A stretch of 64,000 nt of DNA, taken from assembly GCA_041432705.1 (NCBI GenBank), contig JAPWAE010000010.1, positions 36,979 through 100,978 of the forward strand. Direction: 5' to 3'. Each line of letters starts with the position of its first letter. The stretch's first letter is position 1. The notes under the pieces were generated by a model, which saw only the letters and a list, made by a program, of their open reading frames with translations, was not told where the DNA came from and ran no database searches. Below are positions 36,307-44,777 of this stretch, one piece after another. Origin of the DNA: Pauljensenia sp018375675. Lineage in GTDB: Bacteria > Actinomycetota > Actinomycetes > Actinomycetales > Actinomycetaceae. The position numbers and the translations under genes were made by a program.

Positions 36307-36696
36307 GGCATTCCTCCGTCATGTGGTGCGCGGGTGCATCCGCGCGAGTGTGCAAGGTGGATGAAGTGTGCACATCACTTCATTCCGCAAACAACCCTAG
36401 CTAGGTCACCCTCACCTCGGCGACCGAGCGCACTTTTTCCCACCGTTTCAACGAACGAGGCCTGGGCTAGGCTCGCCCACAGCACCCATTTGCGCAACAG
36501 AACATTGTCGTAAATAGTGGTCCCAGCCTCGTCGCACCAGGTGTCACATGCGCTGAGACGAGCCCACGCGACACCCTCACACAATCCGATACGATGACCA
36601 GCGCCGCAGCGAACAGCAATGGTAGAGAATACTCACGCATCCAACACAGAACACGCGCGACGAACCTCGACACATACACACTGAAGGGGAGCATGC
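36307..36696. promoter_or_regulatory. Divergent intergenic region upstream of menJ-nuo
   Basis: No gene is seen. It contains an inverted repeat ATGAAGTG (36361-36368) and CACTTCAT (36376-36383) around TGCACAT, and a perfect palindrome CCTAGCTAGG (36396-36405). Both are within 100 bp of the menJ start and could be regulator sites for the respiratory operon. On the other side, GAAGGGGAG just before 36697 is the ribosome-binding site of the lipoprotein gene. Confidence 0.45.
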
Positions 36697-37437
36697 ATGG
36701 GCTCAGAAGAACAGACTCATGCCCGCAGGTATCCACGACGCACCCTCATCGGCATCGCTTCAGTAGCGGTCCTTACCCTCACGATCACGGGTACAGCCTG
36801 TGGCTCGCGCCAGCCCAACGCAGATAACCAGGCACAGTCTGCACAATCGCCCGCACAATCCTCCTCGGATCAGGCCCCAACCCAAGAAGCTGGAGCCTCC
36901 GCAGCCACCCCGACACCGACCGAAGCAACACCCACCACTCCCGCCTGCGAGGACGGCTCCCCCACACCCATCGGCACATGCTTGTATCCCGCGTCGGTCC
37001 AGTGGCTCCCCGACCTACTGCCAGATCCGCGCGAGGTGGACCGCACCGACCCCGAGCAGGTCGCCATCGCCTACACCATCACACGAAACACGTGGGACGC
37101 GTCGCGCGACAAATCCAACGCCTACGCATACATCCGCGCGAGCGTGTACGAAGTACCGGAACGAGCGAGCAGCCACACGAAAACGCCCGACCTGGAGCAC
37201 GGCCAGGGCGAATTCCTGCCACTCCTGGCCAACCGCGCCCACACGACCGTCACCATCACAGGCAGCAACAACCATGGGCAGCAGCCGAACACTGACCCGA
37301 CGCGCTGGTACGGAAACGTCTACTACTTGCGCAACTACTCCGACGACTCGTTGGAGCCCGTAAAGGGGCGCGAGGTCGTCTTCCTGCGACTGCAGGACGA
37401 TGGCACGTGGGCGGTCGTCGACAGCGGACCGTACTAA
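36697..37437 (+). CDS. Putative lipoprotein of unknown function
   Basis: The 246-residue protein has an Arg-rich N-terminus, a hydrophobic segment and a lipobox TGTAC near residue 35, so it should be lipid-anchored outside the membrane. A Gln, Ala, Ser, Pro and Thr-rich linker of about 50 residues precedes a globular domain of about 150 residues (PDPREVDRTDPEQVAIAYTI onwards) with no family I can name. The pattern of a low-complexity stalk followed by a small NTF2-like-sized domain is common in actinobacterial surface lipoproteins. GAAGGGGAG supports the start. Confidence 0.75.
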   Translation: MGSEEQTHARRYPRRTLIGIASVAVLTLTITGTACGSRQPNADNQAQSAQSPAQSSSDQAPTQEAGASAATPTPTEATPTTPACEDGSPTPIGTCLYPASVQWLPDLLPDPREVDRTDPEQVAIAYTITRNTWDASRDKSNAYAYIRASVYEVPERASSHTKTPDLEHGQGEFLPLLANRAHTTVTITGSNNHGQQPNTDPTRWYGNVYYLRNYSDDSLEPVKGREVVFLRLQDDGTWAVVDSGPY

Positions 37438-37462
37438 ACGAGCCAGCGCACGCACTCCATTG

Positions 37463-37498
37463 ACGAGGCCGGGACCCCACCGAGGGACCCGGCCTCGT
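37463..37498 (+). terminator. Terminator of the lipoprotein gene
   Basis: ACGAGGCCGGG at 37463-37473 pairs with 37488-37498, and the strand continues TCTCGTT. It follows the stop codon by 25 bp. Confidence 0.75.
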
Positions 37499-37775
37499 TC
37501 TCGTTGGACACGACCGCCCACCCCACACCCGCCAGCACCCCACCTCACGGCACTGCCCGAGCGCAGGCAAACACACAACTCGCCGCAGACTTGTCACACA
37601 ATCACTTACTGACACAATTTTTCACAATCTTGCGCGAAGTAACAACAAAGTGGTTCACTTGACAGCTGTGGAGTCCTAGCTCGCACGTCACTGCACCGTC
37701 GCACACGCAGACTTCACGCGACGCGCCCACGCCGCACCTGTCCCCAGCCGCAGTACAGACTGAAAGGACCTCGCG
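37499..37775. other. Intergenic stretch before the DUF4832 gene
   Basis: I see no gene. An A/T-richer part (37590-37650) contains ACACAAT twice and TCACAAT once within 40 bp. TTGACAGCTGT (37659-37669) could be part of a promoter, but no -10 at a normal distance is clear. GAAAGGA lies 8 nt before the next ATG. Confidence 0.3.
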
Positions 37776-39236
37776 ATGAGAACATTTACTCGCATCGCCA
37801 TCGCTCTCGCGGCGACCGCAGGACTGGCGGGTGCCACCCTGCCGGCCACGGCCTCGTCGGCCGCCACGCCCCAGTGGACCGAACTGAAGGACGCACCCGC
37901 CCCGGTCTCGAACCCAATGAAGGGCTTCATGCCGTGGGCGCCCGCCGCCGGCGGCAATCCCGTGCTCGCGAAAGGATCGCTGCCGTACACGCTCGAATGG
38001 GCGCCCTTCCCCGTGAACGACGTCGTCACCGGACGCAACACCTACGACTTCACGAAGGTCGACGCCATGCTCGATTCCATCGCGTCGCGCGGACACCAGG
38101 CCGCCATCCGTTTCTACCTGGACACCCCCGGCGAAAAATCTGGCATGCCCCAGTACCTCATCGACGGTGGTACGGACAAGAGCCGCAAGTACAACTTCCA
38201 CGACAACCAGGAGATCTCCTTCTCCCCCAACTACGACGACCCGAACGTGAAGGAGATGCTCCTGCACTTCGTGGACGCCCTCGGCGACAAGTACGACGGG
38301 GACCCGCGCATCGGCTACATCACCGCGGGCCTCTACGGCTTCTGGGGTGAGGAGCACACCTACCCCTACAACGGCTACGTCAACGAGCAAAACCCGACGG
38401 CCGTCAACTGGATGCCGTCGGACGAGTTCCGCGCCCAGCTGGTCGAGGCCTGGGACGATGCCTTCGACGAGACTTTCATCCAGAACCGCTACCCCACCGA
38501 GGCTACGAAAGCTCACGGCATGGGCTACTACGATGATTCCCTCGGCTACGCGACCCTGGAGGGGACCAGCTGGCACTTCATTCCCAAGCTGAAGAAGCAG
38601 GGCGAGGGGGATGCCTGGCAGCACTCCCCCATCGGCGGCGAGCTCTACCCGTCCTTCCAGGAATGTGCTTTCTCCGAGCCGCTGAACTGCCCGAGTAAGG
38701 ACCAAGGGCGCGATTACAAGGCCCTCGAGTCGATCCAGAAGGCTCACGCCACGTGGCTCATCAATAACAAGGCTTTCACGGTCGGTTACTCGGGCGACGA
38801 GCTGACGCGCGCCAAGGCCGCGAGCGCCGCCATGGGATACACGCTGCAGGCGACCCGCACGTCGGTGACGTACAACCAGGTGAAGGCCACCGTGGTCGTG
38901 GAGATCAAGAACACGGGCGTCGCCCCGTTCTATGCGACGTGGCCGCTCGAGGTCGTCCTCGTCGATGAGAGCAATAAGATCGTGGCCACCCAGACCATCG
39001 AGTCCACCCTGCCCTCGATCCTCCCGGGGCAGACGGGGAGGGTGACCGCGCGACTGCCGCTGCCCGAGAAGTTCCGGTCGAACGACTCCGCGCAGAAGCT
39101 GACCGCCGCGATCCGCGTCGTGAACCCGCTGCCGGGCGGCGCGCCCGTCGCCTTCGCGAACGAGGCCATGAACAAGCCGCTGCCCGGCTACCTCGAACTG
39201 GGGAAGCTCACCCGGGGCCGCGCACCGAAGAACTAA
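37776..39236 (+). CDS. Secreted DUF4832-like protein with glycosidase-like barrel
   Basis: The 486-residue protein has a signal peptide (MRTFTRIAIALAATAGLAGA with a cleavage site near ATASSA). Residues about 45-340 look like a beta/alpha barrel: NPMKGFMPW, YDFTKVDAMLDSIASRGHQ, AIRFYLDTPG and ITAGLYGFWGEEHTYPYNG, where the EE pair sits like a glycosidase acid. Residues about 350-470 form a beta-sandwich (ATVVVEIKNTGVAPFYATWPLEVVLVDE in parts). This two-domain form fits DUF4832 proteins. The substrate is unknown; no anchor motif is seen, so it is probably released. Confidence 0.65.
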   Translation: MRTFTRIAIALAATAGLAGATLPATASSAATPQWTELKDAPAPVSNPMKGFMPWAPAAGGNPVLAKGSLPYTLEWAPFPVNDVVTGRNTYDFTKVDAMLDSIASRGHQAAIRFYLDTPGEKSGMPQYLIDGGTDKSRKYNFHDNQEISFSPNYDDPNVKEMLLHFVDALGDKYDGDPRIGYITAGLYGFWGEEHTYPYNGYVNEQNPTAVNWMPSDEFRAQLVEAWDDAFDETFIQNRYPTEATKAHGMGYYDDSLGYATLEGTSWHFIPKLKKQGEGDAWQHSPIGGELYPSFQECAFSEPLNCPSKDQGRDYKALESIQKAHATWLINNKAFTVGYSGDELTRAKAASAAMGYTLQATRTSVTYNQVKATVVVEIKNTGVAPFYATWPLEVVLVDESNKIVATQTIESTLPSILPGQTGRVTARLPLPEKFRSNDSAQKLTAAIRVVNPLPGGAPVAFANEAMNKPLPGYLELGKLTRGRAPKN

Positions 39237-39242
39237 CGATGA

Positions 39243-39299
39243 GGCCGGGGCGGGTCGCGCGCGTCACGCGCACATGGGTGCGTGCCCCCTGCCCCGGCC
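39243..39299 (+). terminator. First hairpin after the DUF4832 gene
   Basis: GGCCGGGGC at 39243-39251 pairs with 39291-39299 across a 39-nt loop just after the stop codon. Confidence 0.5.
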
Positions 39300-39331
39300 A
39301 GCGCCGCGGCTGCGCCTTCCACACCCAACGC

Positions 39332-39368
39332 GAGAGGCCGGGACCCCACTCAAGGGGCCCCGGCCTCT
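39332..39368. terminator. Bidirectional terminator between the DUF4832 and S8 protease genes
   Basis: GAGAGGCCGGG, a bulged A and CCCC (39332-39347) pair with 39354-39368 around loop ACTCAA. It separates converging genes and is the stronger of two neighbouring hairpins. Confidence 0.8.
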
Positions 39369-39389
39369 CACTGCGTCTCGAGGTTTCTT

Positions 39390-40580
39390 CTACTTCGCGT
39401 GGTAGCGCGGGCTCGTACCGAGATGTGTCGGGTACGGGTTCGTGGTTGCTCCGAGGACGGATTCATCCAGGCCGCGGTAGGTGTACGAGTTATCGAAGAC
39501 GATTTCCGCCGGTGGGACGACGCCATCGACGTACTGCGCAATCTCCTCGGGGGTCGGGCTGGAGCCGCCTCCCTTATCCGCGAGGGGGTTGACGTCGGGG
39601 TACTGACTGGGATCAGTGTTCATCATTGTCGCGGGACTCGCGACGCCATAGCCGGTGTACTGATTCCAGCCCCCATCCGGGTTCACTGTCGTGTGTATCA
39701 ACAGTTGCAGCAGCTGGTTCGACGTCGCATCGGGCCACTTCTGGCGGGCGAGAGCCAGGAAGCCGGCAACGATGGGCGTGGAAATGGACGTTCCGACAGT
39801 CTGCGTCATCTGCGCAGTCCCGTAGTCATACGCCTTGATAGGGCCACCAACGGCTGCCGTGGTGACGGATGAGCCCCATGATGAGTAGTCCGCTCGCGCA
39901 CCGTTGATATCAACTGCGGAAACACCAACCACTCCAGACCAGAAGGACAGGCTTCCCTCATCATTTGCGTTACCTGTATTACCGATGCCGGCAACGACGA
40001 TCGTCCCCGATGCGGCAGCACGAGCTAAAGCCCATTTCAGAGACGCTTGTCGCTCTAGGGACGTGATAGAGATACTGACGATGTCCGCACCGTCATTAAT
40101 CGCATGATTGATCAGCGAGGCGTACGTGTAAACGCTTACATCCTGGCAAGCCGGATCTGGCTCGGAGTCTCCGCTAACAGTCTGATAACTATATAGAGTG
40201 GCTTGCGGAGCAACCCCGTAGTCACGCGCAACGAGAATCGAAGCGACCTCAGTCCCATGACGCCGACTACCGTCGTCAGGTTTGATCTGGCAAGGACTCT
40301 TATCAAGAACTGTGGCACCAGCGAGCTCTGGTCGCGAAGTGTCAACTGGCCCATCAATCATTGCGATCGTGACGCCCGCACCCGTGTATCCTTTAGCTCT
40401 CGCTTGGTCGAGGTGGTAGTAGGAAAAATAGGGTTGGTCAGCGGCAGTGATCGTGTCGGCAGCACGTGCCGGCGCAGCGGGAACAGCAACGAGTCCCAGG
40501 GCACAAGCAGACGCGCAGACTGCCGTGAGGGACGCGCGCACAGTCGAGCGGTAACGAGTCACCATTGGCGGGGATCCCAT
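39390..40580 (-). CDS. Secreted S8 (subtilisin/mycosin-like) serine protease
   Basis: The 396-residue protein has a signal peptide ending near APARAA and the catalytic triad in order: Asp in TIAMIDGPVD, His in RRHGTEVASI, Ser in GTSISTPIVAGF. VAGIGNTGN supplies the oxyanion Asn region. Mycosins of type VII systems have this form, but they end in a membrane helix; here the C-terminus (after 330) is hydrophilic and lacks one. The start at 40580 has GAGGA 6 nt upstream; an ATG at 40565 is possible. The gene overlaps the upstream gene, so they are co-translated. Confidence 0.85.
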   Translation of the reverse strand: MGSPPMVTRYRSTVRASLTAVCASACALGLVAVPAAPARAADTITAADQPYFSYYHLDQARAKGYTGAGVTIAMIDGPVDTSRPELAGATVLDKSPCQIKPDDGSRRHGTEVASILVARDYGVAPQATLYSYQTVSGDSEPDPACQDVSVYTYASLINHAINDGADIVSISITSLERQASLKWALARAAASGTIVVAGIGNTGNANDEGSLSFWSGVVGVSAVDINGARADYSSWGSSVTTAAVGGPIKAYDYGTAQMTQTVGTSISTPIVAGFLALARQKWPDATSNQLLQLLIHTTVNPDGGWNQYTGYGVASPATMMNTDPSQYPDVNPLADKGGGSSPTPEEIAQYVDGVVPPAEIVFDNSYTYRGLDESVLGATTNPYPTHLGTSPRYHAK

Positions 40581-42076
40581 CCGTCATCCTCGCGCTTCGC
40601 TGGGGCCAGGTCCTTGTCCGATCCGTAGGTCTGCGACATGGGGTTCACGTAGCCTTCAGGCAGTGCATCGGGATCATCGTCCAGGTACCTGTATGCCTGG
40701 TACTTGCGGCGCTTTGCTTTCTTGTCATCCTTCGAGCCACCCGCACCTGCTCCCATGCCACTGCCCATGAAAGCACCCCGGTTCGCACCGGAAGCGCCGC
40801 CTTGAGCACCGGAAGAGCCTGCCGCTCGAGGAGTACCGGTCGTTCCACTTACACCGGTTCCAGCTGCATTTCCACTTCCCGTCTGCGAAGGAGCACCATA
40901 CGTTCCAGAACCCTTCCCACCATATATTCCAGGGGTCACAGGAGATGCTCCCGAACCGCCAAAAGATCCCGCTCCCATGCGCGCAGCCCCACGCATGCCA
41001 AGGGCACCGGCTCCCAGCGCGCCGATCCCGGCGAGGCGCCCGGCAGAACCGTTATTAGCAGCGGGTCCTCCATTGATGCGCCACAGCGGGTGATCGATGT
41101 CGGTGGGATTAGCGGGAACGTGACCGCCCCACACGACTCCGTTTCGGTGGTGATTCGCGTCCACCCTCGTGTGCATGAGATCCATACCCATCAGGTCCTG
41201 CGGGTTCGTGATGGGACGATCATAGGAGCCATCCATATCGGGCGGCAGGTATCGCTTGGAGACTTGCTGTGATGCCAACGCGCGGCGGCGAGCAAATTCG
41301 TCAGTCTCCGGATCGGCATAGCCGTCCGGATAAAGAGACTTATCTGAGCGTAGGGCTGCACGTCCGTAGTCATCTTCCGCAGTACGACCATAGATTCCCG
41401 GATCATGGGGCGAATACTGCACGTACCCGCGATTGAGGTTTTCTTGCGTTTGCGTTGGGAGTGGAAGGTCAATCCTCTGACGTCCAGCTCCAACCTTCAC
41501 GCCGGTTTGCGTCAGAGTATTGACGCCGGCACTGAGCTCATTCAAACCGCCATTCAAGCGCTCAAGGATTTCTGTTGCAGCCGCCTCGCGCACGGCGTTC
41601 GCCTGCGCCTCCACAGCATCGACATAAGCCGATCCCGTCGACAACACGGTGTTCGCAACCAGTCCTGGAACTGCTCCCCCCACGACACCAATAGCGGGCG
41701 TATAGGGCAGCACCACCTTCGCAGCATCGCGCATTGCAGCCGTTTTCGAATCGATGAGTGTCGGAGAAAGACGACGCGCGTCCGCAGCGGCCTGCGCAAT
41801 AGCCTGACGGGCAGCAACATATCGAGCGATCCCACCCATGTAGTACGAGCGCTTAGCCTCGAGGCGCGCCACAGTATTGTCTGCCCATGCCTTGAGGGCT
41901 TCTCCAGTCTTTCCTGTAAACCCCTGATGCTGCTGGAAATGCTGCACGCGCTCGATCGCCTGATCGAAGCCGTCAATAACACGCTTATGTTCGCTATCCC
42001 ATGACTGCAATTGCGTATTGAAATCCGCCTGAGCGGCAAAAGTCATGAGGCGATCGTACATCGGCGAAGAAACCAT
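40559..42076 (-). CDS. Helical, Gly-rich protein; possible type VII secretion substrate
   Basis: I do not recognise a named family. The 505 residues divide into an N-terminal helical part (1-190: QSWDSEHKRVIDGFDQAIERV, then QGFTGKTGEALKAWADN, which recalls WXG100/PPE-type helices), a charged middle with many Tyr and Asp residues, and a C-terminal part very rich in Gly, Ala and Ser (LAGIGALGAGALGMRGAARM; GSGMGAGAGG), ending in a basic patch and an acidic tail. No signal peptide is present. Co-translation with a mycosin-like protease and a small helical protein supports a type VII link. AAGGA lies 6 nt before the ATG. Base composition looks more A/T-rich than the neighbours. Confidence 0.6.
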   Translation of the reverse strand: MVSSPMYDRLMTFAAQADFNTQLQSWDSEHKRVIDGFDQAIERVQHFQQHQGFTGKTGEALKAWADNTVARLEAKRSYYMGGIARYVAARQAIAQAAADARRLSPTLIDSKTAAMRDAAKVVLPYTPAIGVVGGAVPGLVANTVLSTGSAYVDAVEAQANAVREAAATEILERLNGGLNELSAGVNTLTQTGVKVGAGRQRIDLPLPTQTQENLNRGYVQYSPHDPGIYGRTAEDDYGRAALRSDKSLYPDGYADPETDEFARRRALASQQVSKRYLPPDMDGSYDRPITNPQDLMGMDLMHTRVDANHHRNGVVWGGHVPANPTDIDHPLWRINGGPAANNGSAGRLAGIGALGAGALGMRGAARMGAGSFGGSGASPVTPGIYGGKGSGTYGAPSQTGSGNAAGTGVSGTTGTPRAAGSSGAQGGASGANRGAFMGSGMGAGAGGSKDDKKAKRRKYQAYRYLDDDPDALPEGYVNPMSQTYGSDKDLAPAKREDDGWDPRQW

Positions 42077-42093
42077 GTGTCGTCCTTAGAAAC

Positions 42094-42540
42094 TCAGAAC
42101 TCGGGCATTGCGCCGGCTGCGGAAGGCGCATCATCGGGCTGCGCACTCGGCGCGGCGTAAGGAGCACTTGTCGTTCCAGCAGCTGAGGAGGCAGCAGCGA
42201 CCGAGGGATCCGACCGAAGCGCTCGATTGATTGCTTCGAGAACCGACGCGTTTGATTCCTCGCTGCTGACAGCTTCACGAACAGCGTCCGTCAGGTTCAT
42301 CTGAAAGGTATCGAAGATGGCGCGCTCATCGGCAAGCATCTCGTCAACAGAGTCGAAGAACCGCACTGCACTATTACGAAAATCCTGCGCGCCTTGCTCG
42401 TCGGTCCAACGGGTTGCGATTTGGGCTCGATTCAGCGAACCGGCAGCATCATTCGACTGGGTGAGGCCGTGCCCACCCTCATCCATATCGCCGTTTGTTT
42501 GAGCGTGTTGCTCTTCATCGAAACCGTAATCGGCACTCAT
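42094..42540 (-). CDS. Small acidic helical protein, partner of the Gly-rich protein
   Basis: The 148-residue product has an acidic N-terminus (MSADYGFDEEQHAQ), a helical centre (WTDEQGAQDFRNSAVRFFDS and ADERAIFDTFQMNLTDA) and an Ala/Pro/Ser-rich tail. Size and helical centre resemble WXG100-type or EspB-like partners, but the WXG turn is absent, so the link is tentative. AGGAGG lies exactly 6 nt before the chosen ATG; the ATG two codons earlier would have no spacing. It is the first gene of a three-gene leftward operon, 17 bp before the next gene. Confidence 0.6.
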   Translation of the reverse strand: MSADYGFDEEQHAQTNGDMDEGGHGLTQSNDAAGSLNRAQIATRWTDEQGAQDFRNSAVRFFDSVDEMLADERAIFDTFQMNLTDAVREAVSSEESNASVLEAINRALRSDPSVAAASSAAGTTSAPYAAPSAQPDDAPSAAGAMPEF

Positions 42541-42693
42541 ACTCATCCTCCTGTCAGCAACCGAACTACACCGCCGGTCAGGATTCACTTACCGGAGCTA
42601 GTGTAGGCCCATGCGCTACAACTACACAATCAGCCGAGGCGCCCGAGAAGCCGCGTAATCGTGAGGCGTTGCCCCGGCCTCGTCGTTCACGCT

Positions 42694-43401
42694 TTACGGC
42701 AGCGGCTTGACCGCGCGGTGCATGCAGGCGATGCCGCCGGTGAGGTTGCGGTACTCGACCTCGCTCCAGCCGTTGGCGGCGATCATGCGGCCCAGCTCCT
42801 CCTGGGCCGGCCACGCGCGAATCGACTCGACCAGGTAGTCGTAGGCGCCGTCGTTCGTGGAGGCCAGGCGGGCGATCGCCGGCATGACGGTCGACTGGTA
42901 GACGTTGTACATGCCGCGGAAGACGCGCGAGGGCGGCGTGGAGAACTCCAGGACCACGAGGCGGCCGCGCGGGCGCACGACGCGCGCCATCTCGCGCAGC
43001 GCGAGCTGCGGGTCCGGGATGTTGCGCAGGCCCCACGAGATGGTGACGGCGTCGAAGGAGCCGTCCTCGAAGTCCAGGTCCATGGCGTTGCCGTGCACGA
43101 ACTCGATCTCGGGGTGGCGCTCGCGGCCGACCTCGATCATGCCTTCGGACAGGTCGCAGGCGACGACCTCGGCGCCGCCCTTGGCCAGCGCGGCCGACGA
43201 CGCGCCGGTGCCGGCCGCCAGGTCGAGGATGCGTTCGCCGGGGTGCGGGGCGACCGCCTTGCGCAGGGCGGTCATCCACACCCTGTCCAAACCGCCCGTC
43301 ATCAGCGCATCCATCACGTCGTATCGCGAGGCGAGGGAGTCAAACATCGAGGCGATCTCTTTGGGATCCTTGTTCAGGTCCGCGCGCGGGGATTCAGTCA
43401 T
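42694..43401 (-). CDS. menG: Demethylmenaquinone methyltransferase MenG
   Basis: The 235-residue SAM-dependent enzyme adds the 2-methyl group in the last step of menaquinone synthesis. It has RYDVMDALMTGGLDRVWM at the start, the SAM-binding ILDLAAGTGASSAALAK, EFVHGNAMDLDFEDGSFDAV, and SWGLRNIPDPQLALREMARV, all UbiE/MenG signatures. It is divergent from menF with only 49 bp between starts. No ribosome-binding site is visible. Confidence 0.95.
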   Translation of the reverse strand: MTESPRADLNKDPKEIASMFDSLASRYDVMDALMTGGLDRVWMTALRKAVAPHPGERILDLAAGTGASSAALAKGGAEVVACDLSEGMIEVGRERHPEIEFVHGNAMDLDFEDGSFDAVTISWGLRNIPDPQLALREMARVVRPRGRLVVLEFSTPPSRVFRGMYNVYQSTVMPAIARLASTNDGAYDYLVESIRAWPAQEELGRMIAANGWSEVEYRNLTGGIACMHRAVKPLP

Positions 43402-43450
43402 GCGTCAATACTCGCACGTCTTCCAGCGCGCCGCCGCCCCTGCTCCTACC

Positions 43451-44683
43451 ATGGAACCCATGCACAACGACTTCGGATGCTCGCGCCTCGTCTTTCGGGC
43501 GTTGGTCCTGCCCCCGCAGCACCCGGGGTCTACTTGCTCACTGACGTCCCTGCTTCCCGACTCCGGGGGCGCCGCCTGGCTGGGTGAGCGCCGCCAGATG
43601 ATCGGCCTGGGACGGGCGCTCACGCTCGAGTCCGCGACCCCGGGTGCGATCGCCGACGTGCGCCGCGCGTGGGAGGCCACCCCGGCCTCGTCCGCCGACG
43701 ATGCCCCCTCCCCCGTTCTTTTTGCGTCCTTCGCGTTCCGATCCCCCGCCCGCTCGGTTGCCTTCGTGCCCGCGCTGACTCTCATCGACGAGGCCGGGGC
43801 CCGCTGGGCGATTACCGCGGGCATTGGGGACGCCCCGGATCCGCTGGCGGCTGTTGACGAAGCCCTGGCCGAGGCGAGGCCCGCCCCGCGAGTGCCGGAA
43901 TCCCTGACGTTTGGACACGGGTCGATGTCGCGCGGCCAGTGGCGCGACTCGGTGCGAGCGATGGCGCAGCGCCTGCGTGAGGGCGCCGCCGACAAGGCCG
44001 TCATGGCGCGCGATATGACGGTGCGGTGCGCGCACGGCTTCGACGAGCGTTTCCTGCTTGAGCGCCTCAGCGACCTGTATCCGTCGACGTGGCGTTTCTG
44101 CGTGGATTCGCTGGTGGGCGCCTCCCCGGAGATGCTGATCGCGGCCTCGGACGGCACGGCTAGCTCGCGCGTCCTAGCGGGCACATGCAAGCCCGGCGAG
44201 GGCGAGATGCTCGCGTCGAGCGCGAAGGACCTACGCGAGCACGACCTGGCTTCCGAGTCCGTGTCCTCGATCCTGACGCAGCTGTGCACCTCGGTGACGA
44301 CTCAGGGGCCGTTCCTCCTGTCGCTGCCCAACGTCGTCCACCTGGCGACGGACGTTCATGCGCGCCTGGGGTCGGCACATCTGCTCGACCTGGTGGCCGC
44401 CCTGCATCCGACGGCCGCCGTGTGCGGAACCCCGCGCGACGCGGCGATGCGCCTCATCGAGGAGCTGGAAGACACGGAACGCGGCCGCTACTCCGGGCCC
44501 GTGGGCTGGGTGGATACGGCCGGGGACGGCGAGTTTGCGATCGCGCTGCGCTGCGGGCTCACGTCGGGCACACGACTGCGCCTTTTCGCCGGGGCCGGCA
44601 TCATGCCGGACTCCGACCCGGACGCCGAGCTGGCCGAGACCGAGGCGAAGATGCGCCCCCTCCTGGACGCCCTCGGGGTCTAA
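43451..44683 (+). CDS. menF: Isochorismate synthase MenF
   Basis: The 410-residue chorismate-using enzyme converts chorismate to isochorismate, the first step of menaquinone headgroup synthesis. The catalytic core has DKAVMARD, GASPEMLI, VLAGTCKPGEGE, LREHDLASESV, HPTAAVCGTPRDAA and RGRYSGPVGWVD, in the order seen in isochorismate rather than anthranilate synthases. The N-terminal 90 residues are variable. The start is one of two ATGs three codons apart, with no clear ribosome-binding site. It ends before a terminator shared with htrA. Confidence 0.9.
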   Translation: MEPMHNDFGCSRLVFRALVLPPQHPGSTCSLTSLLPDSGGAAWLGERRQMIGLGRALTLESATPGAIADVRRAWEATPASSADDAPSPVLFASFAFRSPARSVAFVPALTLIDEAGARWAITAGIGDAPDPLAAVDEALAEARPAPRVPESLTFGHGSMSRGQWRDSVRAMAQRLREGAADKAVMARDMTVRCAHGFDERFLLERLSDLYPSTWRFCVDSLVGASPEMLIAASDGTASSRVLAGTCKPGEGEMLASSAKDLREHDLASESVSSILTQLCTSVTTQGPFLLSLPNVVHLATDVHARLGSAHLLDLVAALHPTAAVCGTPRDAAMRLIEELEDTERGRYSGPVGWVDTAGDGEFAIALRCGLTSGTRLRLFAGAGIMPDSDPDAELAETEAKMRPLLDALGV

Positions 44684-44702
44684 GCGACTCGTCGACGTGC
44701 CA

Positions 44703-44736
44703 AGGCCCGCCGCCCCTTTACAGGGACGGCGGGCCT
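44703..44736. terminator. Bidirectional terminator between menF and htrA
   Basis: AGGCCCGCCG at 44703-44712 pairs with 44727-44736. Extra CCC/GGG pairing lies inside around TTTACA. The genes on both sides converge. Confidence 0.8.
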
Positions 44737-44777
44737 CGCCAGCGCACGCATACACGCAGCGCGCGCATACACGCGGT

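Noticed and set aside
36467..36736. A small open frame on the minus strand between menJ and the lipoprotein gene
   Set aside because: It overlaps the lipoprotein start on the opposite strand and has no ribosome-binding site or domain.
42634..42680. A terminator after menG using GAGGC and GCCTC
   Set aside because: Only 5-6 bp pair and there is no T-run; another site cannot be excluded.
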